From NCBI GenBank assembly GCA_022559845.1, contig JAHNEJ010001810.1, positions 237,266-301,265 on the forward strand: DNA of 64,000 nt. The letters run 5' to 3'. Positions 39,668-50,424 of this stretch are shown here, one piece after another. Source of the stretch: Amorphophallus konjac. Its lineage: Eukaryota > Streptophyta > Magnoliopsida > Alismatales > Araceae. Under the pieces are notes generated by a model. The model ran no database searches. It was given only the letters and a program-made list of their open reading frames with translations, and had not been told where the DNA came from. A program made the translations under genes and the position numbers. Numbering within the stretch: position 1 is the stretch's first letter; each line of letters begins with the position of its first letter.

Positions 39668-40757
39668 ATCCTCTTTATGTGCTTTTAGTATATTTTATTA
39701 CATCCCAATTAAGCATAGTAAGTATCCAGTCAACCTCAACATTGCTTTTACTAATGAGCGGACCAGTGATTGACAGGTAATGGGGTACTGTTGTCGAGGA
39801 GGAAGTCAAAGTGTCAACCAGCCACAAAAATAGCTCGTATATTTAGGAGTTTGGCCACCATCCTAAGTTGAGTCTTGAGCATTTTCCTTTTCGTTTTGGG
39901 CTTGGGAAGGTGATATACATCTCATTCACTTCACACTATAAATCAACTTAACATAACCTAGTTTAGTAAAAGTCTGTGTTGCTACAAAGAAAAGTAAGAA
40001 CTATGGTTACATAAAGCCATGGAACATACATCGGAGAGCCATGGAACATACGAAGAGAAGAACTATGGTTATGACGGCCCTTGTATAAGTGATTGTAAAA
40101 AATTAAGGCTTCGCAGACTGTTCTACTAAAGTGCATGACAAGGAAACAGGAATTTAGCCACACGATCAACATGAGAGAACGTTATTTTATCATGCTAGGG
40201 TGTGACTATGGCCTCAGTTAAGGCACACTGAAACATACATCAAAAAAGGCATCATTTCTATGTTTTCCGTCACAGATTAACCGGTTAGTAATAAAACAAC
40301 AACTTCAGTGCCAAAAAAACAAGATGGGAGAAAAGAACTGATGGCCTGGGATCACCGGAAAGAAATTAATTCCGAAAAGGGATCAAGGTTTCAGTCATGA
40401 TGTTAGGTTCCTGACCCTAATAAGAGTCTCGAGTAGGAAAGAGATAGGCACGATCATTTGAATTCACAGCTTAATACTACAGAGGTCAAGCTGCCGCTCC
40501 TGGAATTAACTGCACAAACCATCAACAAATCCCATTGTCCATCCAGAAAAAAACAATCAAGTTATCCACCTCCACTTCTCATGCGGAAAAGTTCAATCTT
40601 TACAAAGACGTAGGGCAGAAAAACCACGGCTTTCCACAACTGCGCCCTATCCGCGACCACGTAGCACCAGAAGCGGAATGCAAACAAGGACATGACGACC
40701 AAAGAACCAGAACGTGAGCTGATCAAACGCAAAGTGCGGGGTGTGGCCTCCTCTTAC

Positions 40758-40823
40758 CGTATCGATGGGGTGGACCAGGATCTCGAAGTGGTTCCCTTTC
40801 AGCGTCTTCACCGTCAGCTTCAT
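40758..40823 (-). CDS. RAD23: RAD23-like gene, exon 1 (start of ubiquitin-like domain)
   Basis: The ATG at 40823-40821 opens MKLTVKTLKGNHFEILVHPI and ends DT at the donor ACG/GTAAGAGG. This 22-residue start is the signature N-terminus of plant RAD23. It joins in phase 0 to exon 2 at 2,594 to complete the ubiquitin-like fold's first strands and helix. An upstream in-frame ATG at 40856 would add 11 Ser/Ala-rich residues. The conserved MKLTVKTLKG start argues for 40823. Confidence 0.88.
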
Positions 40824-41050
40824 CGTGGGGGCGGCGGCGGACCAGGAGGAGGACACGGAGGAGGAAGTGCCTCCCGGAGAGATCGATGCCCCGAAAGAGA
40901 TGGAGGGGAGAGAGCGAAACCCTAGAGCAGGCGAGCCCTCGGGATCGCGGAGTTCGGAAGGGGAGAGGGTGTTGCGACAAGGATCGAGCGGGAGGCGGGT
41001 TCCTGTAGAAGGTGTCGTCGACGGGTGGGCACGTGCGCCCCAATAAAGGG
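40824..41050 (-). promoter_or_regulatory. 5' leader and probable promoter of the RAD23-like gene
   Basis: A GC-rich stretch directly upstream of the start codon, followed by a drop to AT-rich DNA near 41,160. It fits a plant TATA-less housekeeping promoter and leader. No core element or start site can be fixed from sequence alone. Confidence 0.4.
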
Positions 41051-41339
41051 TATACGAGCGGGGCTGTGATTATAACGGAAGGGGGTTAGCTTGCGCCGCG
41101 GGCAATTGCGACGTGGATTTGGGTATGCGGTGGGGTCGCGATTTTAGGGCTTTGTGGATTTTTTTTTGTCTTTTCGCAGGGGGGGGTTGCGGATAAATTA
41201 CACTTCTAGATGGATTTACATATTTATCATTTCTGAAAATATATTAATAATCATGTTAATATTTTTGTCAAAAAAAATCAAATAGATTATCATCTTAACT
41301 TCCCGTTATCCTACGTTAATCGAACTATAGTTAATCTTA

Positions 41340-41545
41340 ACTAGACATTGAGGGGAGCGGTGGCAGGGCGGGGGTGGGGGTGAGGGAGCTTCGATGGGCG
41401 GAGGAGGGTTGCAGGGTGGGGGGGTAGGTAGGGTCAGGGGGGAGCTCTGACGAGGAGGGGGGTTGCAGGGTAAAAGGGGGAGCTCCGACGAGGAGGGGGT
41501 TGACAACAAGGTTGGGGGGTGTTGGGGGAGCCCCAACATGGAGGG
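41340..41545. repeat. G-rich degenerate tandem repeat
   Basis: About four units of roughly 45 bp built on GGGGGAGCTCCGACGAGGAG followed by GGTTG (near 41,385, 41,440, 41,478 and 41,527). It directly abuts the COI1-like fragment. The long frames through it are repeat artefacts. Confidence 0.6.
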
Positions 41546-41935
41546 GGTTGCTCCACGAGTTTGTTGTTGTCAGCCTCGTCCTCGGACAGCTGTTGCGGCG
41601 GGATGAACTTGATGTTCCATAAGAGGTAGACCATGGTGAGTAAGTCCTTACCATCCCGGGAGGCATTGTATCCCTACACCCACAACAACGACCTCAATTG
41701 TAGCACTGCTTGCACCAACACCCGCTCGTTGAAGCAACACCCCGCAGCTCCAACTTATGCAAGTCAAGACAGCATCGAAAGAAGTCAAGCAAACCCCGAT
41801 CGGACTCCCCCGCGTACCCAAGTAGCATGTACCAGATGTTCCGACTTGTCTCCTCGATGTAGCAGAGGCTCGTGTCGACGAGGCTGTTGTGACACAGGTA
41901 GAGCGCAAACCTCTGCAGTTTGGTGCACCCACTGA
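41546..41935 (-). pseudogene. COI1-like F-box/LRR jasmonate-receptor fragment, frameshifted
   Basis: Minus-strand translation from about 41,930 gives CTKLQRFALYL, YMLLGYAGESDRGLLDF and LDLHKLELRG. After a frameshift near 41,734 come CFNERVLVQAVLQLRSLLWV, a stop, and GYNASRDGKDLLTMV followed by LLWNIKFIPP. This parallels the C-terminal leucine-rich repeats of COI1, the F-box subunit of the SCF jasmonate co-receptor. The lesions are a frameshift and a TAG where the family has Gln (WVQGY). No introns or other COI1 exons are visible. It is a dead fragment of roughly 130 codons, possibly carried by a transposon or duplicated. Confidence 0.8.
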
Positions 41936-42439
41936 GCTGTCATATCCCGCTAAAGCGAAAACACAAAGTGTTGTACATACGTGAACATAACGAGGAGTAT
42001 TAACACTTAGATAACATGAACATACGTATTCTACGACATAAAACCATCCATGCTTATCTACACATTAAGTAATGCTTTGTGCAATACCTTGCTAATTACA
42101 CGTAGGGGTGTTGCACTATTTTTTTTTAAGTTTATGACGTGGCCCCACACCAACCTACCTTGGCATTGCAGCCAAGCTAGCATCCGATGTGGCATCGGGA
42201 AGTTCATATTATTTGAGAGGGGGGTGGCTGGAGTAGGGACCATGCCAAGGTAGCTTACCATAGGCCCCACTCCAAAAAAAATTGTTGGGGAAAATAACTC
42301 TTTTCTCATATTTTTAGATTTTAGATTATGATAAAATAAATATTTATTCATGCCAATTCTGCTCGATCATTTTACAAGTTTACCATAACTCTGGTCTCTA
42401 TAAATTTAAATCATCATCAATTAAATATCTATGATAGAA

Positions 42440-43290
42440 TTAGATATATTAAATATCATCTAAGTAAACAATAGGCTGAGTGATAGATGATACACTGTCT
42501 AATCAAACTCGACATAGACCATATTCCATCTAATAAATGAAACGACAAGAAACTGAGTTAGACGATCAACCCTCTAAATCTTCAGAATAGACGAAGGGTT
42601 AGACGATATATCGTCTAACACAAATAAGATAGACAAAAAATTATACAATGTATTGTCTAAGTAAAAACATATAGATGGAATATTAGACGATACACAGTCT
42701 AAGTGAAAAGGGATAGGCGAAAGATTAGATGAGATATTGTCTAAGTGAAGATGGATAGATAGAAAAATATACGATCATCTAAGTGAAAAAGGATAGACAG
42801 TACTCCATCTAAGTGGGCAAAGTAGCACTATATGATGCTTAATCTAAAGTCTCTAATTAGATAGAACATTAGATGATACATCGTCTAAGTCAGAAAGGGT
42901 AGACGATGTGAGAGATGATAAACGAATCTCCGTTTAAAATAAAAATGACAAAACTCACAATAGACAATACATCATCTAACTGAAGAGAACCGTTAGATGA
43001 AACTTCATCTAACTCATGATAAACAGTGACTTATATGATATTCCATCTAAGTGGAAAATGATAAAAAATGTGATAGATGGAACTTCATCTAATCTATCAA
43101 GTTGGAGTATTAGGTGATACTTTGTCTAATAGGATCACAACTAGGCAAAGCATTAGACGATGCTTCGTCAAAGTGAAAAATGACAAAAATTAAGTTGAAG
43201 CATCAGATGATGCTTCGTATAATATAAAATGTAAAAATAGAATTCTTAGACGAATGGGTAGAATAGACGATATTTCATCTACTTTCATTA
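42440..43290. repeat. Field of degenerate ~20-bp palindromes
   Basis: About 15 variants of TTAGACGATRYWTCGTCTAA are scattered over 850 bp, usually followed by GTGAAAA and GGATAGACGA. One copy (42599-42618) is a perfect 20-bp palindrome, and 42683-42702 and 42869-42888 are near-perfect. Spacing is irregular, about 35-90 bp. No coding sequence and no obvious transposon termini. Confidence 0.75.
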
Positions 43291-43318
43291 AAAGATAAAA
43301 TTTCACAAATGGGTGATA

Positions 43319-43320
43319 TA

Positions 43321-43359
<39 letters not shown>
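43319..43359. repeat. (TA)n-(GT)n microsatellite
   Basis: An AT dinucleotide run passes directly into a GT run of about 12 units, abutting the left end of the 389-bp MITE. Confidence 0.9.
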
Positions 43360-43748
43360 AAATGATCAAATAGGGATGTATGCACTATAATTACAGTGTG
43401 GATCCCCCTATTTAGCCTCATTTCGTAGGTAAGTGGGACCCAATTAGGCCCTCTAATCTGGAGTGAGGGCCAAGTCACTTACTTAGAGTGCATCGTAAGA
43501 AAAAAGAAAACATGTGTGAATAGTGCTTACTATTCGCGTAATGTTCACATGAATAGTAACCACTATTCACATATGTTTTCTTTTTCTTGTTTTGCACACC
43601 GAGTAAAATAGGTGACTGGACCCCCCCCACTAAGTTAAGGGACCTTGGGCCCCTCCCAAAAAAATTCAAGAAAAAACATACCCAATTTTAATCAAAGGGG
43701 AGGCATCCGCACTGTAACTATAGTGCATACGTCCCTATTTGATCATTT
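43360..43748. mobile_element. 389-bp MITE with ~45-bp terminal inverted repeats
   Basis: The ends read AAATGATCAAATAGGGATG (left) and, reversed, AAATGATCAAATAGGGACG (right). The match continues through TATGCACTATARTTACAGTG with few mismatches, about 45 bp in total. Long inverted ends suggest a Mutator-like MITE. A second inverted repeat is nested inside (about 43,503-43,584; arms around GAAAACATGTGTGAATAGTG). Both outer flanks are microsatellites, so no target duplication can be read. Confidence 0.7.
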
Positions 43749-43749
43749 A

Positions 43750-43801
<52 letters not shown>
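43750..43801. repeat. (CT)n-(TA)n microsatellite
   Basis: A CT run of about 14 units is followed by TA repeats leading into the first of two G/C-capped palindromic elements. Confidence 0.9.
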
Positions 43802-43930
43802 GGGGGGCGCTCACCTGGTGCCGGCACCAAGTAGTGCCTGCCCCACCCCTCTCTCACAGCGCGCCCCCCCCATAAATGCATGGGGGGGGGCACTAGGTGG
43901 TGCCGGCACTACCGGAAAGCCCCCCCCCCC
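43802..43930. mobile_element. G/C-capped palindromic mini-element, copy 1
   Basis: It starts GGGGGGCGCTCACCTGGTGC and ends, reversed, GGGGGGGGCTTTCCGGTAGTG. The inner arms carry the perfect palindrome GGTGCCGGCACC or variants. At 129 bp, bounded by TA runs on both sides, it looks like a very small inverted-repeat element that targets TA repeats. No coding capacity. Confidence 0.55.
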
Positions 43931-43957
43931 TATATATATATATATATACATATATAT

Positions 43958-44092
43958 GGGAGGCGCTCACCTAGTGCCGGCACCAGGTGGTGCCGGCCCC
44001 ATCCCCCCCCCCCCAAAAGATGCAGGGGGGGCACTGTGAGGGGGGGTGGGGCCGGCACCAGGTGGTGCCGGCACCACCAGAAAGCCCTCCCC
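43958..44092. mobile_element. G/C-capped palindromic mini-element, copy 2
   Basis: A diverged second copy of 135 bp starting GGGAGGCGCTCACCTAGTGC and ending, reversed, GGGGAGGGCTTTCTGGTGGTG. It again carries GGTGCCGGCACC arms and a C-run/G-run centre, and is again bounded by TA repeats. Orientation is the same as copy 1. Confidence 0.55.
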
Positions 44093-44109
44093 TATATATA
44101 TATATATAT

Positions 44110-45350
44110 ATATTACACTTTTGATTTGGTCATATCTATGTTGACTATGCTAAATGACAACTTATACAGTAAAGTGCTTACACAATACTTAAACTCCACA
44201 TTGATATGCACATAAACTATACACACAATATTTAAAATATTACTAACTCATTTTTGAGGTAAAATCACATACGTCGATATCGTCTAAAATACGTCATTGA
44301 ATAGTCAAATTAACAATGCATCTACATTAAATACGTAATATCTATTGGGATACTTTTTCACCGTTAAGACTTAAAAAATTACATAATCTTATTATGCACC
44401 ACTCAATATCGGGATATATATATATATATACTATGTTCAAAGTTTGGATTACTTTTTACATATTTTACTTAGACTAGCGCTTGCAATTTGAATTGGCTTA
44501 TCTCACATCCTTGAGATAATTATTTTTAGCATTATTTCAGGTATGCGGACGGCAGCAGCCAAGGGACAGGTTGCACAAAACAAGAAAGAGGACAGACAAA
44601 TGTATAATTTGAAGTAGAAGATATGATTCACCTACTACTTTGAGAACGACGTGCACTCATTCACAGAGCGGGTGAAAGCATAGCAGCCAATCTGATTTGC
44701 CAAGCGTTGTGACTAGGATTCGACTATTGAAGGCAAATGTATTTAAAAGATACAATGCGACGTGGAGCCGTAAATAACCTGGAGTTCAAGAAGAACCAAT
44801 AGTGAATTCCATTAAGCAGGGCGATCAATCAACTTTAGTCAACAAAGTGATCCCAGAGCACAAGTTTCCTACGTATTCAAGTCAAGAAGAGACTTCACCA
44901 CATTGAAAGTATCATCCCATAAGTATCTCTCTCTCTGGGAAATATTAAAGTGGAGGAATCTCCATCTGTACGGCATTTCTACCACTCTCCTCGTATGTTT
45001 GTCTATCAGTTAATTCAATTTTCTTTGTAGAGGAATCTACATTTTGATAAGTGTTTACTTTTATATATTTATTTATGTCACACTCAGTATTTCTGAGCTT
45101 TAATAGAAATACGTATGTAATTTATATATATAATTTTAATCTCACATTAAATTTGACTTTTCATGAAATTATTTAATTTTTTGGGTATAAAAAAACATGT
45201 GAGATTAGCAATGCATAGTAGGGACAACTGAATAATTATATTTATTTTATTATTAATCTCTCTACAAGAATAATTTCAGTTCAATTGTTTTTGCTTGCAA
45301 GAAATAATATCGGGCTATTTTAAATGACGCCTTGGCACCAGATGTCAATT
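44110..45350. other. AT-rich intergenic stretch without recognisable genes
   Basis: Short TA runs near 44,415 and otherwise unremarkable AT-rich sequence. I see no open frame of note, no RNA gene and no transposon ends. Confidence 0.6.
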
Positions 45351-47272
45351 TGTAAATTGACGACCGACCCTCCGAAAAGGCGTCTTTCGAAACTCATTTG
45401 AAGCAGACATGTGGCGACTTAGACACCAGGTACCAGGTAAACTCGATACTACTTGGAACCTGCGAGACCTCCCAATAGCAAAAAAGCTCCGAAGGGATAG
45501 AAAGGTATGTGAGAGTACATTGAACATCCAGATAAATTAGTAAGCAATTAAATTTCAATGATTAGGATTGCTAAAATAGCAGAAATAAAATTACATTTTC
45601 TATAACAATTAAAACTAACAGAGTCCAGTCCAACCAAAGTACAATATAAGAGGATAGAGAACGTACTCTCAAGTTGGGGGAAGCCCGACACTGGCAAACA
45701 CTGGCACTAAGAACCACGCACTGCACCTCCAAGCACGAGGAAGAACAGCTACACCTGAAAAGTCAGGGGTGAGCCTCCTATCACTGGCTCAGTAGGGATC
45801 CCGCAGAACCCTACCAAGAAACAAAAGCGGTAACAGTAGTGATAACAACTATAGCAAAGTAGTAACAGCAGGAGCAGGAACAATAGTAAAGAGAAAAATA
45901 GCCGTACCACAGAAACACGGCAGCCGAAGGAATCTCGGCCCTCTAAACTACTCCAAACAGCAACAGCAAGGCGAACCCCAATCTCACAAAGTCGGGCGTT
46001 ACCGATCCATTGACAAACCATGAAACCCTATCGTGAAAGCCTACCGAAACAAGCAAAGACCTTACAAAAGACCCACACGGTCAAAGGCACAAGACATACA
46101 CGAACTCGTCGTCGTGTACGCTACAGTAACCTCGGGAAGAGCCAAACACATGCTAATCGGCAAGTCACGAAAACACAAGTCACGCGTCAAGCGACAGAAG
46201 CATCTCCTCACTAGAAGAACAGTCAGATGCGTCCGCTGACGTCTTACACTGCACCACAAGTATCTCCCACTCGCCTGGAATGGCGGTAACTGAGATACTC
46301 AACAGGAACAAAGTACAAGGAACAAGAGTAACGAGTGACTAGTCAGGGTCACGCCCGTCGGCGTTTGTCTAACGCCCCTGACCACGTGTGCACACGCAAG
46401 CTCAATGTCTTGAGCCAGGCCTCTAGCTGGTGTTTCTTTCCCGTAGGACTCTCACGGCAAGACAAAGGGGCCCACGGCTACCAGCCTACAAATCGTCTCA
46501 ACCGGGACTCGCCCCGCCACCACTCCCAAGTGGGCCGACACACAGGAAAGTGTCGTCAGGCTACAACTAATGGAGGCTCACTAGACACAGAGACTCAAAA
46601 CAGCAAACACCGAAGTATAGATAGGGTAAGCACACACCTGTCGCACGTCCTATGGAGCACAATGCAGTATACAACTACTACCAGACTCAGGACAGTCAAC
46701 TAGACCTGCTCAAACAACAATCATTGAGTCACAAGACTCGGGTCAAGATCGTCGCACATATCACAACAACACGATATTAATCAACCTAGTCCCGAAGCCA
46801 AAAATCACGGGAAACACATTATGGAAGATAGCACAAAACGGTCGGATCCATAACAGCAATAATGATAACAATGAGTCCTCGGCCTCCGAGCCACACAATG
46901 GACTCATAATTTTGCATAACACGAAACACGAAACATGAGGGATCACTAAAGCCCTCAAACCACATGGCACGTAAAATGAGGTAAGATGATATCTCCAAGC
47001 GTCCAAAATAATGTCTCGATCCTCACGGGATAGACGAGACACTTACGAGGTCACGTGTCAACCACTGAGTCATAACCGGGTTGATCAGAAACCATAATGA
47101 CCCTCGAAATAACACGGAATACCGTTTGGTATAATGGCACTCCCAAACACCCTATAGCACGGTCACAGCCCTCATAGGACGTCCAAGACATCCACAGAAC
47201 AATGGGCTAACCAAGGGGTCGAAGCCACGACAATCGGAAGTCAAACTGACGAAGAAAACACCCAGAAGGTAG

Positions 47273-47389
47273 CTACGGTTGCGAGCTAGCCGCGCCAACA
47301 ACAGACGCAGTTCCCAACAAGCTACGCTCACCCAGATGCGGTTAAAGACTAGCCGCATTTACACTGACGTGGTTCTAGGCAAACCGCCT
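47273..47389. repeat. 31-bp-period hairpin array, left part
   Basis: Four units with the same 8-7-8 design (8-nt arm, 7-nt loop, 8-nt arm) start at 47273, 47305, 47336 and 47367. The consensus is ACGCGGTT-N7-RACCGCGT. In the third unit ATGCGG faces CCGCAT, a compensated change. The array continues on the other side of the Athila insertion at 59059. Confidence 0.8.
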
Positions 47390-47398
47390 CAGGCTTGT

Positions 47399-49214
47399 TG
47401 ATTACGCGAAAGTTCGTCGTTTAAAACACGCGTATAACAATCTTAAAATCGCACTCGCACAAAATGATCAAAAGAGAATGTAGTATTAGGACAAGCACGG
47501 GTCGAATTCACAAGGAAGAAGAGATTTTTAGAGTTAAAAACTTTGGACTCCTTTGGAAAATATTTGTGATTTGATTGTTTGAAGAAAAGTGATGAAACAA
47601 AGAACGATTCTAACACTTAATTAAAAACACCTATGATTATGCGCCTATGCTATAGAAATTAATTGCATGAAGTGAAAAGAAGAGATAGAAGAAGGGGGTA
47701 GAGATGGAAGAAGATCAAGAACTAGTTTAAAAGAACAACTCTCTTCATTAACTTAAAAGAAAAAGTACATGAAGTGCAAGACAAGCTTACAATAAAGAGG
47801 TGACAAGATTACAATGAAGTAACATAACACAAAAGCAATGACAAAAAGAGGGGCCTGATATGTGAAGATAGTAGCAGCAACGGTGATGACGTCGTCGTCT
47901 CCTCCTCGCCGAGCCTTGGAGAGGATCGCTCCGCCTTGAAAGAGATCACCGTGTACACCGGGAGGAAGTCGCCTTTGTCGTTGAAGTTGCCTTTGGAGGG
48001 TGAATAACTTTGAACCCAAGAGGAATTAGGGGATGCCCAAGAAGAAAACGTTGAAGAGGAGGGAGATAGGAAGAACTTTGATGAAGAACTCAGATAAAAA
48101 AGAAGAGCAAAAGAGCTTCAAAATAGAGAAATAATAGAAACTAGCACCTCGGATGAACAGTGAAATCACATGACAGTAAGTTAAAAAACGAGAAATAATT
48201 TTAAAACCAGAAGGAATTAGAAGCTGAGCAAGAAGAAGAAGTTGTAGAACACGTAAAAACAAAGAACTTTCATGAAGAAAGCAAGATGAGAAAATGACTA
48301 GAAGGGTAAGAAACAAGGGGAAGAACAGAGAGAAACACTGGTTCACAGATGAACAGGATAGCACAGTGAAAAATATGAAATAGTTTGAAAACCAGAAGGA
48401 ATTAGAAGTTGAGCAAGAAGAAGAAGTTGTAGAAGACGTAAAAACGAAAAACTTTTATGAAGAACACAAAAGAAGAAAATGAACTTACATGGGAGAAACC
48501 GGAGGCCTAAGGTTGGGAGAGAAAGAGGGAGAGTGAAAGATTGCTCAAAGAAAAAACTCCCCTTCTCCTCCTTGCCATGGGCTATTTATAGGGAAAGTTA
48601 GGTAAATGGAGGGTGGAGATTGTATCAAAAGGAGATGGATGGCTGAGATTTAAGTGAAATATGATGCATGGGGAAGAGAAAAAGTAGGTGGGCACCCCCT
48701 TTCTTGGACTTTAGGCACCCCATTTCCCAAGGCTCATCATGTCTCTCCTTTATTTCAAACTTTGAATGTCCTTTTCCTCCTTTCCAAACTTAAAGTTTGG
48801 ATTCCTCATTTTCAAACTTTGAATTCGAAATTTTGAACTTTCCTTTCCCTCCAACCAAAAAAATTTGAATTCTTTATTTGACTTGGTCAAAATGGTGATG
48901 ACCCTTTTACCCCCGGCTTCTTTTGTAATTACCTTCGGTGTCCTACACACACATAATTATACTTTAGTCCATAAAAATTACCATAATGTGCACATAAATC
49001 TCAAATGCTCATGATTATGTAATGGAGAATTAATGCTCATGACCCTCAACTTTAATTTATTATTAAATAAGACAATTGAATTAATCAATTTACGTGAAAG
49101 CTCCAATTTAAATGCGGAGTTGGGGTTAACTATGAAATATACATAATTACCTAATTATATGCACATAAAATGGTGTTCATGCAATGAATTGTCATAAGAA
49201 ATGACCACTTATCA
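47399..49214 (-). repeat. 3' LTR of the Athila-like element
   Basis: 1,816 bp. It holds a three-fold imperfect internal repeat of about 183 bp (around 48,001, 48,190 and 48,373; shared text AGAAGGAATTAGAAG) and a minus-strand TATA box (CTATAAATAGCCC near 48,588-48,600). It differs from the 5' LTR by scattered substitutions and small indels. Confidence 0.88.
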
Positions 49215-49226
49215 CACCCCCCAACT
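49215..49226 (-). promoter_or_regulatory. Polypurine tract of the Athila-like element
   Basis: On the minus strand AGTTGGGGGGTG directly precedes the 3' LTR start TGATAAGTGG. This is the usual plus-strand primer position. Confidence 0.75.
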
Positions 49227-50424
49227 TACTCATTGTTAGTCCCTTAGCAATGCCAATAAATTACATTTTAGGACTAACAAGAGTTTACAAAATTCATGCT
49301 CTCATATCCAGTTATCCCTTCATAGAATCGACCAAAGATTAGGAATCTGGAATCATTAATGCACACTAGCCTTATGTAGGAACTTAATTGTACATGATTA
49401 AGAATTCAAGTTAAAGCTCAATAGCACTTGTGCATGTGTAACTACCAAATCCACAGCTTAGACAATTGCATCCCTCATTCGCTATTCCATGCAAATATCT
49501 TTCAACCCTGCACCTCTTAGATCAGAGCATTAAGTATATTAGCTTTTTGTCTGTCTTATTGTTTTGTCCCTTTGGGATCTTTTATACCACACATGATGCT
49601 GCACTACCCTTCACTGCTCAACGTGAACCTCGACTCTTGCCTTAGGAGAAGCAGGCCCAGTTTCGCAGATCCAGGTTCCCTTTTCCGTTTTACGCGAACC
49701 TCAACACGTCTTAGGTGAAGTAGGCCCGGTTACTAAGATTAGAGGCATTTTTCATGGTATTTTTTTTCTTTTTTTTTTCATAGTGCCATTGCACTTATTT
49801 GATAGATAATTTGGCAGAAAGCTTTGTATAAAGATCTCTTTTTTTAAGAAGTGCAGAATATCAGATAATATACCTAAAATAGCAGAGGGCTTGTCTTGCT
49901 TGTTTCATTAGTGTGTAATGTAAATTTTTTTTTAGTGCACATGAACTTTAAAGGGATTCTTATATCAGTTTTCCATGGCTAGATTGACTAAATTTTTCAT
50001 CATCCTTCTCCCTAGCCTTTTCTATTCCAGAATTATTTTTAATTTAAGCATGAATCATGAAACTCAAAATGGGGTTTACATCTTTTTACTTTCATGTAAT
50101 GATGACATGCAAGAAAGAACTTCTATCAGGTTGTAATATATGCATCATGAAAAATTTTCTCTCCCCCCAACTTGAATGACATTGTCCTCAATGGCATGTA
50201 TAATATATAAACATGACAATGCATACATGAATGTTTGGAAGGAAAGGTACAACCTGGGGTATGCAGACATAACTATTTTGGCAGGCAGTTTTGCGAATGA
50301 CTTCTTCCAGCTCCTACAAACACAAATGAAAATACTTCACTAGATTTTTGAAGAGAAATGGTTGGGTTGCCTCCCAACAAGCGCTAAGTTTAACGTCTTC
50401 AGCCAGACAACATTCTTGTATTTA
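49227..50424 (-). other. Noncoding stretch between Athila pol and 3' LTR
   Basis: This is where Athila elements may carry an envelope-like frame. No frame of useful length, signal peptide or membrane segment is visible. AT-rich, with T-runs near 49,760-49,780. Confidence 0.6.

Larger units (their letters stand above)
2595..40757 (-). other. Intron 1 of the RAD23-like gene (38.2 kb, transposon-filled)
   Basis: The donor is ACG/GTAAGAGG just below 40,758 and the acceptor is TTAG/ATC just above 2,594. The intron holds the hAT element with its nested Tat retrotransposon (about 28.1 kb together), two LINE tails, a SINE, a Tourist-like MITE and other repeats. Removing the hAT/Tat nest leaves about 10 kb. 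I see no host coding sequence in 2,600-5,400 or 35,450-40,750. The first stretch is AT-rich with a purine/pyrimidine-biased patch near 5,010-5,190. Confidence 0.75.

Noticed and set aside
42440..43290. Palindrome field considered as a CACTA transposon end
   Set aside because: No CACTA-type terminus or 3-bp duplication could be found nearby.
49227..50424. Envelope-like gene of the Athila element
   Set aside because: No frame of adequate length or membrane segment is present.
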